A DNA stretch of 10,421 bases from Euperipatoides rowelli. Lineage: Eukaryota > Onychophora > Udeonychophora > Euonychophora > Peripatopsidae. Positions within the stretch are counted from its first letter, which is position 1. The number at the start of each line of letters is the position of its first letter. The notes under the pieces were generated by a model, which saw only the letters and a program-made list of their open reading frames with translations, was not told the DNA's origin and made no database searches. The stretch is from NCBI GenBank assembly GCA_003024985.2, contig PXIH01S0014379.1, one strand, 5' to 3'. The translations under genes were made by a program, and so were the position numbers. This document shows positions 8,353 to 10,421 of the stretch, one piece after another.

Positions 8353-8389
8353 ACCGGGAGATGCTCAAGTAGTGTTGACTCTCCTCGGT
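8353..8389. repeat. Second hairpin related to the one at 7564
   Basis: ACCG (8353-8356) pairs with CGGT (8386-8389), and GGAGA (8357-8361) pairs with TCTCC (8380-8384), with one bulged T. It shares CGGGAGATG on the left arm and TCTCCTC.GG on the right arm with the structure at 7564-7620, in the same orientation, but the middle is shorter. Confidence 0.5.
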
Positions 8390-8696
8390 CACTCTAAACT
8401 TTATAAAATAAGGAGCGGACTGTTCAGGATATCAAATTTGGCTCACTGTTTTCCTTCTTTGTTAAAAGTTTTAAGGTTTTAGTTTCAAAACGGATTAACA
8501 GAAATATCCAGCGAAGAAAGAAAGTCTTTATCAATTGTTCTTAATTAATTTCCAATTCGGTGAGCACCAAACGTAAGCACCAACTTCTTAAGGTGAAATC
8601 CAGCAACGCTTTTCTTGTGTGTTCCAGCGATGAATTAAACAAAAACTTGAGTTTGTACTTCTCTAACGGCATGGATTCAAAAAGCTTGGGCGCCAT

Positions 8697-8964
8697 TATA
8701 ACAAATGGTGGCGCTAGTAGTACAATGATCTGCAGGTAATATTGCACTGAAACAACGCCAACGTCCGCTACAGATGGGGAAGTACGGTGTAAATATGTGA
8801 CGATCCGTTTACTGTCATAAAATAAATCTGGAAAACTATGCTGTACGTAAATAAACATCTTTTATTCTGTAGTATAAATAAAATACGACCAACTATAGTA
8901 TTACTGGTTAGCTAACTGGCTAACCGGCATACTGGATAATAAATAAAACTGCACAACCACATGA
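8697..8964 (+). repeat. Second gypsy LTR copy, cut by the copia insertion
   Basis: Similar to 7314-7539 from ATAACAAA.GGTGGCGCTAG through to CACATGA, including the shared TTACTGTCATAAA.AAAT.TGGAAAACT block, ATAAACATCTTTTATTCTG and GGTTAGCTAACTGGC. It carries about 30 extra bases near 8722-8755 and a short duplication in the GCTAACTGGCTAAC segment. The first 15 or so bases of the LTR are absent or diverged. Its right end is interrupted at 8964/8965 by the copia LTR, so the remainder should lie beyond the copia element outside the window. No pol sequence precedes it, so it is either a solo LTR or part of a rearranged element. Confidence 0.8.
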
Positions 8965-9354
8965 TGTTAAATTATCCAATTTATATTTAATATTAACTAG
9001 ATATCCCTTTATATTTAATTATCTATTAATACCTATATTTATAGTAGTCTGATTTATCATTACTGTTGTATTTACCTTAATTTTAACCTTATAGCTTATT
9101 AATATCGTTTCTATATCCATTCTCTAATTTATAGGATCATCTGATCATTCATTTCCTGTTTTTCCTTGCTAGGTTTTCTGGGAAGGCTTCATCTTGTACC
9201 TAGCAGCCATGTTGGCTGGGCTCCTTTTTTTAGTTGTAAAGTTTTAATAATGTTTATCAGAATAAATCTGAATTAAGTAATAGCCATCAGTGTTTAGAAT
9301 AATTATTTNTTTCAAGTTATAGATNTTTAGTTTAAGNATAAGAATTNTTNATTA
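8965..9354 (+). repeat. 5' LTR of the copia element
   Basis: The left boundary is fixed by comparison with the uninterrupted LTR copy (homology breaks after CATGA at 8964) and by the TG start. The right boundary is set by the primer binding site at 9355; the final bases are uncertain because of N at 9347 and 9350. The interior is AT-rich, with a small CAGCC-ATGTT-GGCTG hairpin near 9203-9217. Confidence 0.7.
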
Positions 9355-9369
9355 GGTTATGGGCCCAGC
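9355..9369 (+). other. Primer binding site for an initiator tRNA-Met half molecule
   Basis: GGTTATGGGCCCAGC is the reverse complement of the anticodon stem-loop of metazoan initiator tRNA-Met (GCTGGGCCCATAACC, with the CAU anticodon in the middle). Copia and related animal elements are known to prime from an internally cut initiator tRNA-Met rather than from its 3' end. Fifteen contiguous bases match, and the site sits immediately after the LTR. Confidence 0.88.
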
Positions 9370-9430
9370 CAACAACTAAATTATCACGAACAATTAGCTC
9401 AAATTCCACCGCGGAACAAAGTGAAATAGT

Positions 9431-9852
9431 GTGCCTATAGAAAACAGAATGGAAAGTCTGGATAAATGGATTATTGATACAACGGTGCAGAACCATATGT
9501 GTATATCAAAGGAAATAATTAATGGCCAAATTAATGAAATGAAAGACTCAAGGGATGTGACACAACTAGATCAAGAAAACAATGAATCAGATGGATATCT
9601 CATAGTGCAACCGGACAATCAAAAATTACGAATCCAAAAGGTAAAGATTAACCCCGAAATAAAATTTAACACCTTATCTGTGATCCAAATGATGGAAAAA
9701 GGACTGAACATTAATTTTAAATCGGACAAATGTATCATTTTAAAAGAAGAAGGATAATATTAGAAGCAACCTACAATGACGGACATTATACTTTTAACAC
9801 TAAGAGAGATATAAAAATAGAAATCAAAGATGGGAACACAGTAGAAAGAAAC
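9431..9852 (+). pseudogene. Copia aspartic protease and short downstream segment
   Basis: The protease of a copia element cleaves its single polyprotein. The frame at 9431-9757 includes KWIIDTTVQNHMC, corresponding to the active site (usually WxxDSGAxxH) with the Asp at 9476-9478 but Thr-Thr-Val in place of Ser-Gly-Ala. Later, INPEIKFNTLSVIQMMEKGL and DKCIILKEEG match the conserved PEI..NL.S..QL...G pattern. A one-base frameshift at about 9750 leads into RIILEATYNDGHYTFNTK, the beginning of the pre-integrase region, which stops at 9853. The only ATG near the start (9449) is not a natural start, since this would be inside a polyprotein. The changed active site argues against activity. Confidence 0.75.
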
Positions 9853-10421
9853 TAAGCGATAAAATCAGAAGGGATAAATTATGTTAAAGAACTTAGGAAT
9901 GAACCTCAAAACTGGTCTGAAATTAAAAATTTACCGGAAAAAGAAAAAATAATATGGGAAGCCGCCATGATACAAGAAAGCTCTATGGAAATTACCCAAG
10001 TATGGTATGGGAAGAAGTAGACATACCACACAATCAAAGAACCATAGGATGTAGATGGACATTCATCATAAAGAGAGACCAAAATAATATCCCCAACAAA
10101 GTTAGAGCCCGCCTAGTGGCCAAAGACTGCAGCCAAAAGTTCGGAATTGATTTTGACGAGACCTTCCCCCCTGTGGTTAAACATGAGACCATAAGGGCAC
10201 TTATCACAATTGCAGCCACCCACAATATGTACACATTACACTGCGATATAAGCATTGCATTCCTTTACGGAGAACTTGAAGAGACAATATTTATGAAAGG
10301 CACTGAAGGTCCTTGGGAGAATGAAAANCCCAAAAACTATCAACTAAAAAGATCACTCTACGGACTCAAACAATCGGCCAGGGCTTGGAATATAAAGATA
10401 CATAACTCCTTAATATCATTA
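9853..10421 (+). pseudogene. pol: Copia reverse transcriptase, N-terminal part, runs off window
   Basis: Continuing the previous frame after TAA at 9853, EPQNWSEIKNLPEKEK and IIWEAAMIQE (about 9900-9972) are the segment that precedes RT in copia elements. A frameshift near 10000-10016 enters a frame that then stays open to the window edge (over 130 codons): TIGCRWTFIIKRD, RARLVAKDCSQKFGIDFDET, HCDISIAFLYGELEE and LKRSLYGLKQSARAWN. These are hallmarks of the copia-type RT family, and the first catalytic Asp is at 10245-10247. The YVDD motif would lie beyond 10421. One codon contains N (10327). The RT would copy element RNA to DNA. Because integrase and gag are missing upstream, it could be expressed only as a defective product. 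Confidence 0.9.

Larger units (their letters stand above)
8965..10421 (+). mobile_element. Ty1/copia LTR retrotransposon, 3' part beyond window
   Basis: It starts TGTTAAATT inside the second gypsy LTR copy. CATGA (8960-8964) would be one arm of a 5-base target duplication whose partner should follow the element's other end. Order: LTR (about 390 bases), primer binding site, protease-like segment, reverse transcriptase. This order, with RT after protease and a copia-type RT, places it in Ty1/copia. Gag is absent or reduced to under 100 bases, and integrase, normally between protease and RT in this group, is missing. The RT frame is open to the window edge, so this element is younger than the gypsy remnant it interrupts. 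Confidence 0.85.

Noticed and set aside
7314-8964. A separate short LTR element bounded by the two LTR copies (7314-7539 and 8697-8964)
   Set aside because: No primer binding site follows the first copy, no purine tract precedes the second, and the first copy is already accounted for as the 3' LTR after gypsy pol.
10034-10255. 73-codon open stretch on the - strand
   Set aside because: It is the antisense shadow of the conserved copia RT frame.

Overview
This window looks like nuclear DNA from an animal: very AT-rich (about 30 % G+C by eye, not counted), with no operon-like gene packing, no long intact open reading frame, many homopolymer runs, and two decayed LTR retrotransposons. No bacterial, phage or CRISPR-like structure is visible. 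A marine invertebrate, perhaps a crustacean, is my best guess. The guess rests on a copia-type element primed by the anticodon arm of initiator tRNA-Met (the Copia/GalEa style) and on a general impression of the short-word composition; neither proves it. Six N positions (7575, 9309, 9325, 9337, 9347/9350, 10327) show that this is draft sequence.

Layout. Positions 1 to about 3838 are AT-rich non-coding DNA with no recognisable gene. They hold one candidate small exon (661-711), a short unexplained open stretch (2384-2530) and several hairpins or palindromes between 3210 and 3586. Positions of about 3839-7562 are an old Ty3/gypsy element. A very diverged 5' LTR can be proposed, followed by a TGGTGAC primer-binding-site remnant, gag, protease, reverse transcriptase, RNase H and integrase remnants in the normal order, and a 3' LTR. 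Every domain is broken by stops and frameshifts. The middle of pol, from just after the first RT catalytic motif to the end of the RNase H domain, is replaced by about 250 bases of unrelated, more GC-rich DNA containing foldback repeats.

From 7563 to 8696 the sequence is non-coding, with two related hairpins (7564-7620 and 8353-8389). A second copy of the gypsy LTR (8697-8964) follows. It is cut by a Ty1/copia element that begins at 8965 and runs out of the window at 10421. That element has an LTR, a primer binding site matching the initiator tRNA-Met anticodon arm, a protease-like segment and an open reverse transcriptase frame. It lacks recognisable gag and integrase.

The nesting gives a relative order: the gypsy family inserted first and decayed heavily, and the copia element inserted later into one of its LTRs. 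No host gene is demonstrated, so there is no pathway to describe. The least ordinary signals are strong over-representation of the short words TAGCCTA/TAGGCCTA and TACGGTA/TACCGGTA, the foreign block inside the gypsy pol, the hairpin pair, and the unusually large divergence of the proposed 5' LTR. I did not find convincing evidence of a new biological system.
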